A stretch of DNA of 64,000 nt from Medicago truncatula. Its lineage: Eukaryota > Streptophyta > Magnoliopsida > Fabales > Fabaceae. The position numbers were made by a program, and so were the translations under genes. Positions 21,313 to 32,430 of this stretch are shown piece after piece. Where the stretch lies: contig NC_053049.1 in the NCBI RefSeq assembly GCF_003473485.1, forward strand, positions 24,945,292-25,009,291. Reading direction: 5' to 3'. The notes under the pieces were generated by a model. It made no database searches, was not told the origin of the DNA, and saw nothing but the letters and a program-made list of their open reading frames with translations. Numbering within the stretch: the first letter of the stretch is position 1; each line of letters opens with the position of its first letter.

Positions 21313-22583
21313 TAGATCAAAAGCACAAAACGTTTAGAACTTACCGGGGTTGTTTTAGGACAAAAAAAAATACAGGGACGAAAACCAAAAACACACGAAC
21401 TTACAGGGGCGATTTACATATTTAAGCCTTAATTGTAAATACTAGATAATGATACAAGTAATAGTAATTATTATTTTTATTCATGGATATCACTTCCCAT
21501 AAATTTAGCTTATGTTGGCTGTGATAAGAATAAGAATTCAATTGAGTTTCTTGTCATTCTTTCATTCATATTCAATGAGTTTGTTTCATCTAATTTTTTG
21601 GGTTTGTTTCTTTTTTAGCTTATGCGATTAGTTTGTTACTTGAGCTGATCTGTGGGTTGCTTAATTTCTAAGTTTACTTAATTCTTAAGTTTCTCCAAAT
21701 TATTTACAAACTCCCCCTATAAAAGGAGAGCTCACATAGTTCAAAAATTACACAAAAGAGTTCTATTGAGTTGTCGAGAACTCTTTCGTTATTTCCCTCC
21801 AGCTTGTGTTAACGAGTTATTCTTCTCCTCATCTCCTGTTTCCTTCACTTCGAAATTAAGAGTGTTTTTAAGGAATTAGTCCCTATTCGGTATAATGTCC
21901 CTTTGGAAGTAGTAAAGGTCTTAAGAACATAGTCCATTCGATAATGTATGTTCCTTCGGGATAAAGAGTACTTTTAAGATCATACTCCCTTTTTGGAATA
22001 ATAATATCCCATCGAAATTAAGAATGATCTTATTAACATATAAATATTCTTTCGATATTTTTCTACTTTTGGAGAAGTTAAAAAGTCATAATGATAGTAT
22101 CATCATATTTGAGTGATCGTAATACCATATTGATATATTGAAGAAGTTAAATGTTAGAATGGTCATAACATCATATTTGAATGATCTTAGCACCATAAAA
22201 GAGTGATCAAAGTATCATATTAGAGTGATTTCAGTATTAAAGAGTGATATTAGAGGAGTAACTCAACCTAATAACAACTTCGGTAGATATTCTCTTTTAA
22301 TATAGAATTTGGAAATCTGAATAGAACCGTTTGGAAATCCAAAACCAAACTTTGTTTCTAATGCCTTAGAAACAAGTGGCCTTCATTATTTCCATACTTC
22401 TTTTTTTCATTGACGAATATTAGTTTGTTAGAAACAAGACCTCTAGCTCTTTATCCATTTCCTTAAACCAATTGAGTTGCTTAACCCTATTATTTCCTTA
22501 CCAGCTGCTCAAAGCATAATTCCCTAACATGTGAAGATGCCAAACATGTGATCTGAGAACTGCTATTCAATACTATTGAATTC
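21313..22583 (+). other. Probable LTR-derived, non-coding sequence
   Basis: No gene. It holds a promoter/leader-like stretch (ctataaaaggagagctcac near 21718, then agttctattgagttgtcgag) and, at 22090-22260, a series of imperfect phrases (atcatatttgagtgatc, tcatatttgaatgatc, tcatattagagtgat). This looks like degraded LTR sequence of unknown family. Confidence 0.35.
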
Positions 22584-22894
22584 AACAATTTACTAGTAAA
22601 GAACTGGTCGTGTCGCAAGTAACTAACTATATTAACAAATTGCTTTCCAATTGATTCCTCCACTCACGTATACCATCATCTCATGATTTAAGGAATTTGC
22701 TCTCTTAATTTCAAAATCCAATTTCATCACGTTTGTTTTTCATTATCGCCAATTTCATTTGGTGGTTTTCCAAACGGTGGTGTTGTTCCAATTGGCGTGG
22801 CTATTTTCAATAAACTAGGGTTACACGTTATCACAAATTCTGTTACGTATTTCCAGTTACTTTACCGTTTGTAGTCTCAGTTCTGCTGATAGTC

Positions 22895-24406
22895 ATGTTC
22901 GATTGGCAAGCAGAATTGGGGACGCCTGCTCCGGTTCCTGTCTCGTCGACGACCAGACCTACTTCCACATTGGCTCTCGACATGGTTGCGCTTAAAACAC
23001 TAATACAAGCTACCGCTCCTAAACCTTCTTTTGCTCAGTCATTACCCGGTTCTACAGTTATCTACCCAGAACCCCTTCCATCGCCTGTTATTCGTGGGGA
23101 CATGTTGTCCGTCAAAATTTCGAAAGAAGCTTATGTCCGTGGTTTAGATGCTTGTCGGACCAACCTTCGGGGCAGACTGATGCTCAACAAAGGGGATACT
23201 CCATACTCTTCCAAGGCAGTCTTTGAAAAGCTACAGACAATATGGAAACTTCCTGGTCCTTGGAGTCTACGCTCATTAGGTAGGGTTTTTTATGAATTTA
23301 CCTTTGTATCACATGAAGACTTGTGTAAAGTTTGGGCTGCGGGAACTGTCAGTTTGAAGCCAGGGGTTCTTCGTTTATTTGAATGGTCGAAGGACTTTAA
23401 TATGCACACGCAGCGTCAGACACATGCTCAAGTTTGGATCCGTTTATGGGAATTGCCACAAGAATATTGGATGTAGAGGACTTTATTGGAGATAGCAGGG
23501 GCGGTTGGTACTCCATTGCTCATTGATCAGGTTACCAAGAACCGTTTGTTTGGTCACTATGCCAGAATACTAGTTCATTTGGACCTTTCAAAAGATATTT
23601 TTTATGAAGTTATGGTGGAAAGAGAGGGGTTTGCGTTCCCAATTGCTATTGAATATGAACGCCTTCTTGATTTTTGCACACACTGCAAGAGTATTGGCCA
23701 CAATGTTAGTTCTTGCCGTTGGTTACATCCGAGGAAAGAGGACAAGCAAGCAGAAAAAGTTGATAATGGAAAGAAACCAGTGAACTCCCAAAAACAACGA
23801 AATGAATGGAAACCAAATGATAACCCTGATGGTGTTGGATCCTCGGTTGCCTTTGAAGCTCACGACCCCAAGAAAATTCAATGAAAGGAACTAGAGATTG
23901 TTGAAATAGACCATGAAGAAGAGGAAGTAATTATGGACAAGGTACCACAGGCAAAATAGCTCACGGTCCCCACCATCGAGACACAAGAAACCAAAACTAG
24001 TACAGAAACCAATGACAAGGAGGTTACGGTTGTTGATTCAGAAATTCATGAAGAGAAACAGACAGGTGATTCCCCACAAATTGTTGCACTTTCTAGCACA
24101 TCATTCAGTATGCCTCTTCATAATGTTTCAGATGATATAGTCCGCTCTCCGGTTGTTCGAAACGACATGGTACCTATTCTAACCTTGGCATCTGATTTTC
24201 TGAATGTTCAAAATATTATGGCAAGGGAAGATGACCCGGTAGATCCAGTGTTAAAAAAAGAGATGGAGCTGCTGAAAGATTCTTTGCAAAATGCTTCATC
24301 GGCAGAGGTCCCTTTTACTCCATATTTATCAAAGTCGCAAAAGAAGAAGGCGGCAAAGGCAACATATGCAACCCGCTCTCAGGGTCCTCTACTTAATTCC
24401 AAATGA
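22895..24406 (+). pseudogene. LINE ORF1: DUF4283-type RNA-binding protein with zinc knuckle
   Basis: One frame runs from the ATG at 22895 to the TGA ending at 24406, with internal stops near 23474 (TAG after PQEYWM), 23882 (TGA) and 23957 (TAG). The first part (LSVKISKEAYVRGLDACRTN, later VWIRLWELPQEYW) is the DUF4283-like region common in plant L1 ORF1. It is followed by a knuckle CTHCKSIGHNVSSC that fits CX2CX4HX4C. The tail is acidic then basic (SKSQKKKAAKA). ORF1 of this group is thought to coat LINE RNA. With its stops it cannot make a full protein. Confidence 0.75.
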
Positions 24407-24594
24407 AGATTATTTACTGGAATATCTGGGTGGAAAGTGATTCATTTGCGGCTGTTCTTGCTTTCAAGGACACGAATCTCATTCCTTTCCGTCTTCGGAA
24501 CCGTTGGCTGGCTCCCTCGGACATGACTTGTCAGACACTGCTTTGTTTGACAGATTACCTCCTTTGTTGGCTTTCGACTTCTCTAGGGATATAA
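24403..24594 (+). pseudogene. LINE ORF2 scar: start codon fused to RNase H tail
   Basis: The short frame opens MKIIYWNI, the usual beginning of a plant LINE ORF2 endonuclease. It then jumps to WVESDSFAAVLAFKD and LIPFRLRNRWL, which belong to the C-terminal RNase H domain. Everything between (endonuclease, RT) is deleted. The ATG overlaps the ORF1 stop (ATGA), the normal ORF1-ORF2 spacing. Confidence 0.7.
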
Positions 24595-24840
24595 ATGGCT
24601 TGCCTAAGATTTCTATTTTTTTTTTATTGCTTCCTTTTTGCATTTTTTTTCTTTTGAAGGTAACGGTCTAGCCCCCCTTCTTTGTATATATATTTTTCCT
24701 TTTTTTTTTTAATATATATGGAGTAGTCGGTATAGGATAGAAGTTCCAGTGGGGTGCCAACCTAGTTGGGATGTCTGCGGCCTCCTTGATGCCTCCCCTA
24801 CTTCTTGTCTTATCCAAAAAAAAAAAAAAACAATTTACTA

Positions 24841-25091
24841 AAAATTAAATTTGTTTACATTTGGGGTAGTGTTAATGAAAGTGTTATGCCCAAGGTCAGC
24901 CTTCATCCCTGTTTCATATAGCCACTACTTTTGTAATTCATTTTTTTGCCACATGCAATTTACTGTGTAAAATAATTGTTTTCCGTTTTTCTTTTATACA
25001 AATTCTTGAGATGCCATTCCACTATGAGTCTGCAATAAATTGTTTTACTTTTTTTACGGTAAAGTGTTAAATTTTAGCATTTCCCACAAAT
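24841..25091. other. AT-rich spacer, nothing supported
   Basis: No ORF, inverted repeat or promoter box stands out between the LINE and the following SINE. Confidence 0.4.
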
Positions 25092-25107
25092 AAAACACAG
25101 AAATTTT

Positions 25108-25245
25108 GTCCCCATGAGCTTAGCTCAGTTGAAAGGAACATTGCATAATTTATGCAGGGGCCGAGGTTCGAACCCCGGACACCCCACTTCTCGACAATTA
25201 ATTGTGTAAGATCTAGCTATCAGGTTACTAGACCAAAAAAAAAAA
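25108..25245 (+). mobile_element. tRNA-derived SINE with perfect 16-bp target-site duplication
   Basis: The body starts GTCCCCATGAGCTTAG, has an A-box tagctcagttg near 25120 and a B-box ggttcgaaccc near 25165, and ends in poly(A). AAAACACAGAAATTTT flanks it on both sides (25092-25107 and 25246-25261); the first As overlap the tail. The intact duplication suggests a fairly recent insertion. It ends about 100 bp beyond the root-cap gene's stop codon. Confidence 0.9.
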
Positions 25246-25348
25246 AAAACACAGAAATTTTTATTTAAGGTAAATGGGATGAACACTTGTTTTGATACAA
25301 CAACACAGAAAACAAGATCTTATCACACTTGCAACATCCGTTAAACAT

Positions 25349-27534
25349 TTATCTTTTACAAACTATACCATTCCCACTGTTGGCAACACTTCTACAATCC
25401 ATCATACCATATTCAATCACATTGTTCTTCTTTTCAGAATCTTCACCAGAAGCAAATAAACATGCACCACAATCAGCAGAAAGAAGAGATGGAGTTCTAT
25501 ATCTATCTTCCCCTCCAACCACCGGCATCGCCACACCTAACTTCGCCGGATTCTCAAAATCTGGCTGGTAAGTCCTTCCAAGAACACCTTCAACTTTCGA
25601 AGACAGATCATAGAATTTAAACTGAACCTCCAAATGAGCAAAACAGTCACTATCAGGAATTTGATAGTTGTGGATTCTACTATCTTCCTTAGTGACAGGC
25701 ACAACATTCACATATATCTCCACAACTCCTTGAACATTAACAACAACACTGTTAATGTTTGATGTTCTCTCTACATTAATTTTCTTTTCTGGTATTTCCC
25801 ATGTAGAGAGGTAACCTTGTGGAATTTGAAGCTCTTCTCCATTGTAAGAGAATTTCAAATGGTCGATTTCGTCTTTCCATATTGCTGCTTTGGTTGCTTC
25901 AACAGTGAACTTGTGTGATTCAAAGAGAATTCCAAGTGCTTGAATCCATGTATAATCTCTTGTTCTACCTTCAGGTCTTAGGCCAATGAAACGTGCATTG
26001 ATTTGAACATTTGGATCAGATACTAAGGTGAAATGTTCATTGGATCTTCCATGAAAGTAGAAAACTATTCCATCTGCTCCAACAAAGCGAGGATCCAAGC
26101 ATGCTGATCCACGGCCATTGCAGTTTGGTTTGCTTTCTGTTGTTAATAAATTTTCAAATAGAGAAATGAAAACTTGTTAATTTTTTAAGTTTTTTTTACT
26201 GAAGAAATGAACTTGTTATTCTATCACGGAGTTTTAAAAATTGGGTCTAACTCAACCTTATTTTCAGAAGCCAAATATGAGACTGTTAATACACCTTCTC
26301 ACGCTCTCTGACATTTCAATGAATATTGTTGATATCATCTTAAAATTTGGACTAAACGTAATTTAACTCCACAAAATCGACTTATAAGTGAGATATATGT
26401 CTCTCACTTATGTATTATTTTTTAAATCATTATTATAATGTGGGACTGTTCACTATTGATGTAAGGAATAAGTCTAGCCAATTAGTTCAAGTGTTTAATA
26501 TATATGGACTCCGATCTGAGAAAATATTTTTTTCAGTTTTAATTTAATCATAGAAATGTCATCTTTTTTGAAGGAATGTCATCATAGAAATGTCATCTTA
26601 TAATTTCACTATATTTGCAACCGAACAAAACATTAATATTGAGACTCAAATTCATCAAAGAAATATATGTAGCCTTGATTTAAACCGTCAAAATTGAGGG
26701 AATAAAATTACATATTCCTAAAACTCTAAACAAAGTTCATGAATAAATGAAAAAAAGTTGAGAAATGATATTTGAACAACCATTTTTTACAACTTTTGTG
26801 ACAATTTTCTCTCTCATGCTCACATTATCTTTTTACTTTCTCTCTCTATTGCTTTGGTTTTTGTGCAACTACCTCATTTTCTTTGTAAAATTTTGGTTAT
26901 CACAAAAGTTGTCACATATATGGCTGTTCAAATAACACAACTCAAAAAAATTACTACTTTGCAAACAGAAAAGTTTTGTAATGCTAAATATATAGAATAA
27001 AAGAAATGGTTATTTGAAATCAAAATTTTAATGTCAATTTGTACTTTTTACATGTGTAAGTTGTCTAACATAAACGGTAAATGAGAGATAAAAATTGTGT
27101 CACATACAATATATGTATTTTGATATTTAAAATAAAAACAATAACGAATAAAGACCCTTCTCCGTGTGAGCATAACAATGTAGAGGTCAGTGTTCAAACC
27201 CTGAATTCAAATTTTTCACTTATTTACTTTAACAGGTGAATTTCTAGATCATGAGCTTACGTTTCAAAGGAAAAGACAATAGAATAAAGAACTTACGTTT
27301 GCACTGAGCTTTGCAAACAGGAGAAGCACAGTCAAGAGAGCAGATTTTGGCATTTGGATCAGAGGGTGATTTAAGAGGGCATTCAGCAGGGCATTGTATT
27401 TTCTTAGTAAAGCATGGACTCTTCCGAAAGTTGCAGCTCACATTGTCAATTTTTGCTCCTGCAAACGTTTGCATTTCGCTGAATGCAAACGTAAACAAGA
27501 CAAATACTAACAAATTCATGCTTGTGACACCCAT
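25349..27534 (-). CDS. Secreted root-cap / LEA-related protein (Root_cap domain)
   Basis: Two exons join in phase, 27534-27297 and 26136-25349, giving 341 aa. Residues 1-25 (MGVTSMNLLVFVLFTFAF...) look like a signal peptide. A Cys-rich stretch follows, with paired cysteines through CSLDCASPVCKAQCK and, across the splice, KPNCNGRGSACLDPRF. The body contains FYFHGRSNEHFTLVSDP and RDYTWIQALGILF. The C-terminal part (VEGVLGRTYQPDF, then SADCGACLF) is the region I recognise as the Root_cap domain. The biochemical role is unknown; related proteins are annotated as root-cap or late-embryogenesis-like and are probably extracellular. The first of two in-frame ATGs (27561) would add nine residues ahead of the signal peptide, so the second was chosen. 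Intron 1 is 1160 bp and holds a MITE. Confidence 0.85.
26760..26943 (+). mobile_element. MITE, copy 2 of the 13451 family, in the root-cap gene intron
   Basis: The left end gagaaatgatatttgaacaacc is matched in inverted form by ggctgttcaaataacacaactc. A second inverted pair lies inside (acaacttttgtgacaa and cacaaaagttgtcac). The whole 184 bp aligns with the reverse complement of 13451-13620. There is no ORF. Confidence 0.75.
27150..27245 (+). mobile_element. Degenerate tRNA-like / SINE fragment
   Basis: The phrase ccgtgtgagcataacaatg followed by gtgttcaaaccctg resembles the A-box to B-box arrangement of the SINE at 25108 (tgagcttagctcag ... ggttcgaacccc), heavily mutated. No tail or duplication was found. 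Confidence 0.3.
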
Positions 27535-27602
27535 TACTTTCCTCTGATGCAAAGGAAACAATCACTCTTTATATGCTCTCTTTTCTCTACTTTATGACCC
27601 TA

Positions 27603-27610
27603 TATTTATA
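27603..27610 (-). promoter_or_regulatory. TATA box of the root-cap gene
   Basis: The minus strand reads TATAAATA about 70 bp upstream of the chosen start codon, a suitable position for a core promoter with a short leader. Confidence 0.5.
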
Positions 27611-27614
27611 GAAA

Positions 27615-28440
27615 ACAAATGCAATGTCTTTCTTACTTTTATAATTCAATTCTACCATTTGGCAGCGATTTTTATTTCGTGAAGTTTAGTCTATGTTGTC
27701 TAAAACCATTTCCCCAGTTGGATTTCATGATTTCTTATCTGTATCATATAATTTATCCTGTGAATGAATTAATTAATATTTTCATTATAATGGAGTGAGT
27801 TGTAGTTGACCTAGGTGCCTTTAAATAGGGACAAAGGGTTCTTAAGTGCTTGTATTGAGAGAGGCAACATATATACAGGTGATTGACATACCGCTAAGTC
27901 TGGTCTACTAGCCATGAGAGACGGAGGAAACTCGTGAAGAGTTTTTCACTTTCTTTTATTAACAAAGGCATGCTCGGTTCTAGCCATCTATCTTCTTTTT
28001 ATCAACGTTATGTTGACTAACACAAATATTTGACGTAGGGGTAAATTGATTAACGTTGTGCAATTTCAGGAAATAATTGACGAAACTTACAATTTCAGGA
28101 GGATAATTGATTATTTACTCTCTTAATAATATACAATTATAGATCGTTTTTTAGACCTTAAATCCTAGGTGTCAAGTTCTCAAACATCCATTGCCAAATC
28201 ATCAATTTTGTAAAGTACATTTTCTTAATCTCTTTTATCAATGGTGATGACAAAAAATATCATTTTCATAATTTTTCACAATTTTCAAAACACTAAAAAT
28301 CATTTTTAAACAAGAAAAATTGAATATATTAATTTCCCTCTAAGAAAGAGGAAAATCAGGCTTTTTTTGCACAAAAAACAAAACCCAATTGCAAACATAG
28401 CCCAAAGGAAGAATTATGCTCTTTACCCAACAAAAATTGC
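27615..28440. other. Intergenic sequence
   Basis: No gene was recognised. Repeated phrases near 28040-28120 (aggggtaaattgatt, acaatttcaggaggataattgat) suggest remnants of another repeat, not identified. Confidence 0.35.
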
Positions 28441-28484
28441 TCCCTCCCAACTGAAATGACAATTTTCCCCCTCACGTACCTTTT

Positions 28485-28518
28485 GCGTGACTTAAGTCAC
28501 GCAACGTGACTTAAGTCA
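28485..28518. repeat. Perfect 18-bp palindrome with adjacent half-copy
   Basis: GCGTGACTTAAGTCACGC at 28485-28502 is a perfect palindrome. Three bases later GTGACTTAAGTCA repeats most of it. It lies in the leader of the plant-mobile-domain pseudogene. Confidence 0.85.
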
Positions 28519-29039
28519 TTTAACAGCAACAAACTAACTCAAACACTCTCATTTTCAACTTCTGGTGTTGCGAATGTTTCCGCTCCAAATCCGATTTTCT
28601 TCATTCTTGCGTCATTCAAAGCCAATTTCTCCCACAATATCAAGTAAGTGATGATTATCCTACTTCATTGCATTTTTTTGGTTGAAATTTTAGGGTTTGT
28701 GGAAGAAATTTGACATTTTTAGGTTTTTAGAAATTTGGCTTGCATGTTAGTTTTAGGATTGTTAGTAATGAATTAAGTTAAGAATTGTAGTTTAGATGTT
28801 GTTTAGAGTGAAATGTGGTAGTTTTAGGGTTTTGAAATTGTTTGATTTTAAGTTCATTGAAATATGGACTTTAGGTGTTAGTTAAAATGTCTCAATGAAT
28901 TTTCTTTTCATTTTTTCAATGTTAATGATGACATTAGTTAGAAATATGTTTGTTAATTTTGATTATAGTTAGTTTGACTGCAATGTGGCAGTTTACGGAT
29001 TGAAATGACACTGCCGAAATTTAATTTTTGTTGTTGAAT

Positions 29040-30190
29040 TGTTAGAAATGACACAATATTCGTATGAAAATGTCTCAGAGGCCTGATAGAGTTGGGTTAG
29101 GGAGGCAGTATCCTCTCCTAGTAGTGCACGGAGGGAGAAGGAAGAAGTACGCCCTCCTTTGGGGGGCACGAGACTTGGTAGGGTTGATGTTGCAGGGGCC
29201 TCATCGTCACAGACGCGTCAATCCCAAATGGTGGACCGGACACAATATCAGCATGAGCAGCGTCATCATTATCAGCATAAGGCGTATCAGCATGAGCAGC
29301 ATTATCAGGAGGAGGCGTATCAGCCTCAATATCAGGAGGGGTGTCAGCCTCAGTATCAGGAGGGGGTATCAGGTGCAGTATTAGGAGGCGTATCAGCCTC
29401 AATATGAGCAGCCTCCTCAACAGAAGGCTGAGCCTGGTATGGAGGATGAGGGCTTTCCAGGTCTTATGAGTTGTCTCTTTTACTAGACTTTGGTAAACAC
29501 GTGGCATGCAAGCTTTGGAGCGATAGAGTAGTAAGTGTAATTGCTTTATTTAATTTAATGATATGTTACTAATTATTGTACTAATTATTTTTACTTAGAA
29601 TATTTCATGTTTATTTTACTTATTTATTTTTTGAACGATGTTTGTTAGAATACGTGACATTTTTTTACTTACAATATTCCATGTTTATTTTACTTAATTA
29701 ATTGTTTTTTTTAAGTGTTTGTTAGAATACGTGACATTTTTTTTACTTACAATATTTTATGTTTATTTTACTTAATTAATTTTTCTTTTGTATTTCAGTT
29801 GCAAGTGGAGCACAAGATGAGCGGTATCTCGCATGGGAAGAAACTTAAGCTTGAAAGCTTGACACTTACGTTGCCCGTAGAAGATAATTCGTGGTTCTGG
29901 AACCCGGAAAATGCTTCCGGTCTTACCCCCTCCTTAAGACTGGGTACGAAAACATCTCTCACGGGCTAGTTTGTGCTTTGACGGAGAGATGGTATAAGGA
30001 GACCAGCAACTTCCATTTGCTTGTTGGGAAGATAACCGTCACACTAGACAATATGGCGTGTCTTCTCGACATCCCCATCGCCGGAAGGCTCATTGAGGAG
30101 GATGAGTTATCTCATGACCATGGCGTAGAGCTGATGGAGAATGATCTACTGTTTACATTGGAGGATGCAATGGAGCAGGTGGATAAACAT
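29040..30190 (+). pseudogene. Plant-mobile-domain (PMD) transposon-type gene remnant
   Basis: The first part (about 29070-29490) is Gln/Tyr/His-rich low-complexity sequence made of repeated YQHEQ/YQPQYQEG-like units. After an intron-like AT-rich gap, 29820-30180 encodes a PMD segment. It starts in one frame (LPVEDNSWFWNPENASGL), shifts, and continues SYPLLKTGYENISHGLVCAL, then SNFHLLVGKITVTLDNMACL and LLDIPIAGRLIEEDEL. PMD (the serine/threonine phosphatase 7 long-form/MAIN-like fold) occurs in Mutator-like elements and in domesticated MAIN genes. The frameshift near 29900 and the loss of everything after about 30190, where an inverted LTR begins, make this a pseudogene. Confidence 0.7.
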
Positions 30191-30199
30191 TCGAGTGTG

Positions 30200-31331
30200 A
30201 ATGGAGCAGGGGACGTGTCATTGTGCAGCTCGCCCTGGCAAGTTGACACACAGGAAGCACCTCCCACTCGCCTCCAACTTGCCATGGCGAGTTGTGACAA
30301 GTTGCTGGAGTTCTGCTTCGGGAAAAACCCATTTTTCATCCCAAAATTTCACTTTTGACTCCCCAATGCCCAATTTTGATCCCAAAGTTTGTATAAACGT
30401 TTCTAAACATGAAAAGACACTCAAATCCATTGAATCAAACATCATATCAACAAAAATCACCATTTGACCACTTTTTCATGAAAACTTCAAGAACAAGACA
30501 AATTCACTTCAAGCTCTATGGTTAAAATTACCCAAGGTTTCAATCATCAACAACGACTACTCACAATCACAACAAAAACAATCAGAAGTGAATTCATCAA
30601 CAATAACAAAATACTTCATCAATTTTGAGCAAAAACACAAGTATACATATATACATAACTTAAGCATGTAAATTCATCATCAACAACTTAATTAACATCA
30701 AATTCACATACCCAAACATTACATCAAAACATAAGCACGAATTTCATCAATTAATTTCATAATAATCACTTTATACAAATAAGCACTTATGCATATAATT
30801 AGGGTAGAAGATACAACTAAATGATTATGATTGAAATCTAACCCCCTTACCTCAATAAGCAATAATCCTAGCAAAAGCTTCAATTTAGCTTCTAGAATCT
30901 CTATCACCTCTTGGTTTTCTCAAATTCTTATGAAATGAAATGAAAACCTATTTTTCTCTAAATACTAGAACTTATATAGGATTATCTCAATTGGGCTTAA
31001 CCCTTAATGCCTTAATGGGCTCAACTCACTCATTAACTAATTCAAAAATGTTTCTACCCACTTAACGGTAAAATAATAACGACGATCACCTACCGGCTCA
31101 AAACTAATTACCACACTAGTAACTTAGTAAAATAACGGTTCTCACTTGAAACACTAAAAATGATCCTCACCATGAAATTACTAAATTACCCTTACTCACA
31201 AAATGACCAAACTACCCTTTTTGCACTAAAATCCATTAGAATGCACCCAATGATAAATAATCACGCACAAGCACATACAAACACATATTAAAATAATTAA
31301 AAATAAGTCTAGCGAAAATCGGGCTGTTACA
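30200..31331 (-). mobile_element. Chromovirus 3' LTR (5' portion), minus orientation
   Basis: On the minus strand it begins TGTAACAGCCCGATTTTCG at 31331, directly after a purine tract (TAGGGGGGAGAGT) and the end of pol, so it is a true 3' LTR. It aligns with the plus-strand solo LTR at 42938. It is truncated at about 30200, inside the palindrome-rich segment (gctcgccctgg, acttgccatggcgagtt). Confidence 0.75.
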
Positions 31332-31440
31332 ACTCTCCCCCCTAAAAAGAATTTTCGCCCTCGAAAATTACCTGAAGGAAACAACTTCGGATACGAAACC
31401 TTCATCCTACTCTCTGACTCCCAAGTGACACTCTCACCAG
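31332..31440 (-). pseudogene. C-terminal end of chromovirus integrase
   Basis: The minus strand reads GESVTWESESRMKVSYPKLF then NFRGRKFF just before the polypurine tract. This is the familiar polyprotein end of Tekay/Del-type chromoviruses. Everything upstream is lost; an Athila fragment begins at about 31450. Confidence 0.7.
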
Positions 31441-31562
31441 TTGGTCGGGAGTAACTATGGATTCTAATTTCGATGTAAGTTTGAAAAGAGTGTCATTCAA
31501 AAATCCAGTTTGATTTTTAAGCTCTTGGAGCTGCTTGTATTGATTCACAACATAATTTTCCA

Positions 31563-32306
31563 TTAAAAGTTCAAAGCTGGATTTTTGAGGGACCCTCTGG
31601 TTGTTTGCATAAACGGGTGGTGTTGTTTGTTGACCAAAGGGATTTTAAGGAGTTTTATAAAAAAAAAATTGTTTGGCCTCATCCCTTGGTTATATTGAGA
31701 ATAATTTAATCGCTCAATATTTTCAGTAGCACTGCCTAGTTGGCACTCAACGCCAGTTTGGCCAAATATACCACATACTTCACATGGTGGTGACACAAGA
31801 GTAGGTGTGACAACACTTACACTTATTTTATCAAATTTTTGAAAAAGTGTGTCCACCTTAGCATTCAAATGATCAAGGGAAGAAGCTTCATACATACCTA
31901 CTTCTTTTTTAGAGGGTGAAGGAGCAACAACAGTGATGACTCTCTCACTTGTCCACTTGTAGTGGTTTTGGGCCATGTCCTCGATCAAAGCATATGTTGT
32001 TGTGTATGTTTTATTCATCAAAGCTCCACCTGCAGCTGCATCAATATAAATTTTTGTGGTATACAAAAGACCATTATAGAAAGTATGGATAATAAGCCAC
32101 TTCTCTAAAGCATGATGGGGACAAAGTCTAAGTATTTCTTTGAAACGCTCCCACGCATCGTAAAGAGATTCCCCATCTTTTTGAGCGAATTGGTAAAGCC
32201 TCGCCCTTAATTGTGCTTCTTTTCTTCTTCTATGTAAGAATCTTTCGATCTCTGGAACGAATTCACCAAGACTTTTGTTTCTTCGCATAAAAGAATAAGA
32301 ACCCAA
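31563..32306 (-). pseudogene. Athila-type Ty3/gypsy gag fragment
   Basis: An open frame of 247 codons carries Athila gag hallmarks: ESLYDAWERFKEILRLCPHH, then IHTFYNGL, IDAAAGGALMNKT and YALIEDMAQNHYKW. A knuckle-like CEVCGIFGQTGVEC fits CX2CX4HX4C except that Gln replaces the His. Only about 100 bp separate its start from the PBS, so the gag N-terminus is deleted. It is cut at about 31560, where the minus-strand pol end of another element begins. Confidence 0.8.
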
Positions 32307-32410
32307 GAAGTTAACGGTAAAAATAAAGAAAGAAAAAGAAAGAAAAAAAAGAAAAAAAATCTTTTTCAGTCAAACCATTATATAAAAAAATTAATCAAAT
32401 TACAACAACT

Positions 32411-32430
32411 ACCCGGCAGCAGCGCCAAAA
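32411..32430 (-). other. Athila-type primer binding site
   Basis: The minus strand reads TTTTGGCGCTGCTGCCGGGT, one of the TTGGCGCC.TTGCCGGG-type PBS sequences I associate with Athila elements, with small differences. It sits between the LTR end and gag. Confidence 0.65.

Larger units (their letters stand above)
22596..24828 (+). mobile_element. Internally deleted L1-type LINE with target-site duplications
   Basis: The element is bounded by the same 12 bases, AACAATTTACTA, at 22584-22595 and 24829-24840, and ends in a poly(A) tract. It carries an almost complete ORF1 and a tiny ORF2 scar. The 3' UTR includes a pyrimidine-rich stretch before the A tail. At about 2.2 kb it is much shorter than an autonomous plant L1 (usually over 5 kb), and the missing part is the endonuclease and reverse transcriptase. 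Confidence 0.8.

Noticed and set aside
25120..25200. Functional tRNA gene
   Set aside because: A and B boxes are good, but the sequence does not close an acceptor stem and is followed by a SINE tail, poly(A) and a target-site duplication.
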